A stretch of 64,000 bases of DNA from Caulobacter sp. BP25 (GTDB lineage: Bacteria > Pseudomonadota > Alphaproteobacteria > Caulobacterales > Caulobacteraceae): contig NZ_PEGH01000009.1 of NCBI RefSeq assembly GCF_002737755.1, forward strand, positions 1-64,000, written 5' to 3'. This document shows positions 61,736-64,000 of the stretch, one piece after another. The first letter of the stretch is position 1, and each line of letters opens with the position of its first letter. Both the position numbers and the translations under genes were made by a program. The notes under the pieces were generated by a model. It worked only from the letters and a program-made list of their open reading frames with translations. It was not told the origin of the DNA and did no database searches.

Positions 61736-64000
61736 CCGATCTCGTCGCCCGTCTTCGCCTTGAGGCCAGCGCCGGCAACACCAGCCAGGTGCTGGGCGCG
61801 GCCGCGCGCGACACCGCCCAGGTCGGCGTCGCGGGGACCAAGGCCGCCGCCGGCATGCGCGAGGCCCAGACGGCGACGGCTGGCTTCGAGCGCTCCGCTG
61901 GCGGCGCGCGAGCGGCCGGCGCGGCCCTGGGCGCCGCTCTTGGTCTGATCGGCGGGCGCGAGCTGGTCGGCCAGCTCAAGGAAGCCGCCTTCGCGGTCTC
62001 GGGTCTGAACACCGGTCTGTCGGCGGTCACGGGCGGCGCCTATGGCGCGGCCGACGCCCAAGACTTCGTGCGCGAGCAATCCGAGCGACTGGGCCTGGTC
62101 ATCCGCGAGACCACGGCGGGCTACCTGCAGCTGGCGGCCGCGACCAACGGCACCGCCTTGGCCGGTCAGAAGACCAAGGACATCTGGCTGGGCCTGAACG
62201 AAGCCGGCACGGTTCTGAACCTCTCCCAGGAGAAGCAGAAGCTGGCCATGGAGGCGATCAGCCAAATCGCCAACAAGGGCGTGGTCAGCCAGGAAGAGCT
62301 GCGCCAGCAGCTCGCCGAAAGCCTGCCCGGCGCCTACCAGGTCGCCGCTCGCTCAATGGGGATGACCACCCAGGAGTTCGGCAAGCTGGTCGATAGCGGC
62401 AAGCTCCTCTCCGAGGACTTCCTGCCCCAGTTCGCGGCCCAGCTCTCCAAGGAGTTCGGCCCCAAGGTCGATGCGGCGCTGACTAAGCCGATCGGCCAAG
62501 CGCGCCTGGCCTTCGCCGACTTCAAGAACACCACCGATGGCTTGACCGCCACCGCTGGCGCAGCCTTCCTGGAAGGCCTCACCAGCGGCCTTCAGTCGCT
62601 CAATGCCGAGCTGGGTTCGTCCGACACCAAGGAAGCCGCCCAGGCCCTGGGCAAGTCGCTGGGCGAAGGCCTCGGCAACGCCGCCGAGGCCGCCACCTTC
62701 CTGGTCGACCATCTCGACCAAGTCGAGGCCGCCGCCGGCGCCGTGGTGGCGATCGGCCTGGCCAAGTGGCTGGTTTCGACGGCCACTGAAGCGCGCGGCG
62801 CGGCGGCCGCCTATCTGGCCAAGGCCGAGGCGGCCAAGGCGTCGGGCGCTATCACCGTCACCACGGCCCAGGGCGAGGTCGTAGCGGTTAGCTCGCTGCG
62901 CGGCGCGATCGTCGCGGCCGCGCAAGCCGAAGTCACGGCGGCGGCCGCCGCCCGCGACCTTGCCCTGGCCAACGAACAAGGCGCGGCCGCCGCGCTGGCC
63001 CAGGCCCGCGCCCAGGCGGCCAACCTCACCTCGACCCTTTCACTGGCCGAGAAGAAGGCGCTGGTCGCCGTCGCCGAGCGCGACCTGGCCGCCGCCCAGA
63101 CGGCCACCACGGCCGCCTCGGCCCGCGCGCAGGTCGCCGCCGGCGCGCTGGCCACCGCGACGACCGCCGGCGGCGCGGCCGCCCAGGGCGCCAAGGCGCT
63201 CTTCGGCGGCTTGATGGGGATGCTGGGCGGGCCCTGGGGCATCGCGCTCCTGGCCGCCGGCGCCGCTGTCGCCTATGTCGGCAACGAGATCGCCGAAGCC
63301 GACGCGCGGGCTCGCGAGGCCTACGTCACCCAGCATCAGTACGCGACCGCCATGGCCCAGGCGGCCGAGGCGCTGGGCGACGCGGCGACCAATACGCGGG
63401 TGTTCGGCGCCGACACCGCCAACGCCGTGGACCCTACCGACAAGCTGACCGGCTCCACCCGTCAGCTGACCGACCAAACCCTCAAGCTGGCCGACGCCCG
63501 CCGCCAGGCCGCGCTGGGGGCCCTCCAAGAGACCGACCAGAAGCTCCGCGGGGAGCTGAAGGATCTCGACAAGGCTGGACGCGGGGTCGTTAAGGTCCAG
63601 ACCGGCGTGAGCCCTGACGGCTCGCCGGTCTACAGCAAGATCCTGGCGTCGGCCCGTCGCGACCAGATCAACGACGAGCTGGCCGCGAATATGTCGGCGA
63701 GGATCCAGCTCGCCATCGCCAAGCCGGCCCCCGAGGCGAAGCCGCCAGCGACTACGACCGTCACGACGACGGACAAGGACACCCTGCGCGCCCAGAACCG
63801 CGCCGGGGATCTGGAAGCCGCGCGCCTCGCCCAGGAGGCCTACACCCAAGCCCTCGTCGCCGGCGGCGTCGCCCTGGACGACTGGAAGGTCAAGGAGGCT
63901 GGCCGCCAGGCCGTCGAGCGCCTGGCCCTGGCCGATCGGCCCAAGCTGACGGCCGCCGAGCAAGCCCTGGTCGGCCAGATCCGCGCCCGCGCCGAGGAGA
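61732..64000 (+). CDS. Tail tape-measure protein (3' end outside window)
   Basis: Over 756 residues visible, open to the window edge. It starts at TTG 61732 overlapping the chaperone stop (TTGA). The N-terminus TDLVARLRLEASAGNTSQVL is followed by a tape-measure domain (EAAFAVSGLNTGLSAVTGGA, ... ANKGVVSQEELRQQLAESLP, GAYQVAARSMGMTTQEFGKL), then long Ala/Gln helices and a hydrophobic Gly/Ala segment (LMGMLGGPWGIALLAAGAAV) typical of tape measures. It sets tail length and may help DNA cross the membrane. Confidence 0.92.
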   Translation, partial: MTDLVARLRLEASAGNTSQVLGAAARDTAQVGVAGTKAAAGMREAQTATAGFERSAGGARAAGAALGAALGLIGGRELVGQLKEAAFAVSGLNTGLSAVTGGAYGAADAQDFVREQSERLGLVIRETTAGYLQLAAATNGTALAGQKTKDIWLGLNEAGTVLNLSQEKQKLAMEAISQIANKGVVSQEELRQQLAESLPGAYQVAARSMGMTTQEFGKLVDSGKLLSEDFLPQFAAQLSKEFGPKVDAALTKPIGQARLAFADFKNTTDGLTATAGAAFLEGLTSGLQSLNAELGSSDTKEAAQALGKSLGEGLGNAAEAATFLVDHLDQVEAAAGAVVAIGLAKWLVSTATEARGAAAAYLAKAEAAKASGAITVTTAQGEVVAVSSLRGAIVAAAQAEVTAAAAARDLALANEQGAAAALAQARAQAANLTSTLSLAEKKALVAVAERDLAAAQTATTAASARAQVAAGALATATTAGGAAAQGAKALFGGLMGMLGGPWGIALLAAGAAVAYVGNEIAEADARAREAYVTQHQYATAMAQAAEALGDAATNTRVFGADTANAVDPTDKLTGSTRQLTDQTLKLADARRQAALGALQETDQKLRGELKDLDKAGRGVVKVQTGVSPDGSPVYSKILASARRDQINDELAANMSARIQLAIAKPAPEAKPPATTTVTTTDKDTLRAQNRAGDLEAARLAQEAYTQALVAGGVALDDWKVKEAGRQAVERLALADRPKLTAAEQALVGQIRARAEE

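Larger units (their letters stand above)
35565..64000 (+). mobile_element. Mu-like transposable prophage (left ~28 kb; right end outside window)
   Basis: The gene order repressor-ner-transposase-MuB-GemA-Mor-lysis-head-tail is diagnostic of Mu-family phages that replicate by transposition. The left end must lie between the phnA-like gene stop (35550) and about 35900. A TGT at 35565, just before four GGGA(C/T) boxes spaced exactly 10 bp, is a plausible tip (Mu-family ends start 5'-TG), but the exact base is inferred. The tail-tube type and missing sheath suggest a siphovirus relative (B3-like) rather than a myovirus. Confidence 0.92.

Overview
The window is GC-rich (roughly two-thirds G+C) alphaproteobacterial chromosome, almost certainly Caulobacter (C. 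vibrioides/crescentus or a close relative). The main evidence is a 231-residue CtrA cell-cycle regulator that matches my memory of the Caulobacter protein essentially throughout, with a TTAA-rich and GANTC-containing promoter, plus a fliI-fliJ pair and a Caulobacter-type RpoD nearby.

Layout, host part (1 to about 35550): the 3' end of rpoD with its terminator; a BlaI/M56-peptidase regulatory pair with a twin-palindrome operator; a VOC protein; fliI-fliJ; an alpha/beta hydrolase; a membrane-anchored LytTR regulator; ctrA; an M23 peptidase; an M20 peptidase; a phospholipase C; a zinc alcohol dehydrogenase; a CheW-like protein; small secreted or hypothetical proteins; a HigBA-type toxin-antitoxin pair followed by a possible PD-(D/E)XK nuclease; cobS; a PAP2 phosphatase; an ABC-F ATPase; a CNNM/CorC-like gene broken by two frameshifts; a receiver-only response regulator preceded by the decayed tail of an HWE histidine kinase; a large TonB-dependent receptor; cytidine deaminase; BolA; a J-domain protein; aroB (one frameshift) and aroK; a secreted hypothetical; xerD; and a PhnA-domain protein. 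Two copies of a long palindromic intergenic element (about 13.2 and 18.2 kb) differ by exactly one 11-bp unit.

Layout, prophage part (about 35.6 kb to beyond the window end): the left 28 kb of a Mu-like transposable prophage. A leftward lysogenic operon (S24-type repressor plus a lipoprotein) faces a rightward early operon (Ner-like regulator, ParB-like protein, MuA-type DDE transposase, MuB-type ATPase). Then come a dozen tightly overlapping small genes, a DUF3164 protein, GemA and Mor. After a double terminator come the lysis genes (GH108 endolysin, holin-like protein, embedded Rz/Rz1 spanins), then Mu-type packaging and head genes (DUF2730, gp26-like, DUF3486, terminase, DUF935 portal, gpF with a C-terminal nuclease-like domain, gpI protease/scaffold, DUF2190 decoration protein, capsid, DUF1320, gpG, gp37-like). 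The tail genes are of the non-contractile type: a tail-tube protein with no sheath gene before it, a tail chaperone pair joined by a classic -1 slippery site, and the start of the tape-measure gene. This combination suggests a B3-like siphovirus with Mu-type transposition. One gene on the opposite strand interrupts the head operon between gpF and gpI and is flanked by hairpins; it is the best candidate for a lysogenic-conversion or defence cargo gene.

Three single-base deletions, mostly in C/G runs, break genes that ought to be intact (aroB, and twice in the CNNM gene). Sequencing error is a real possibility for these, and those products should be read with that in mind.
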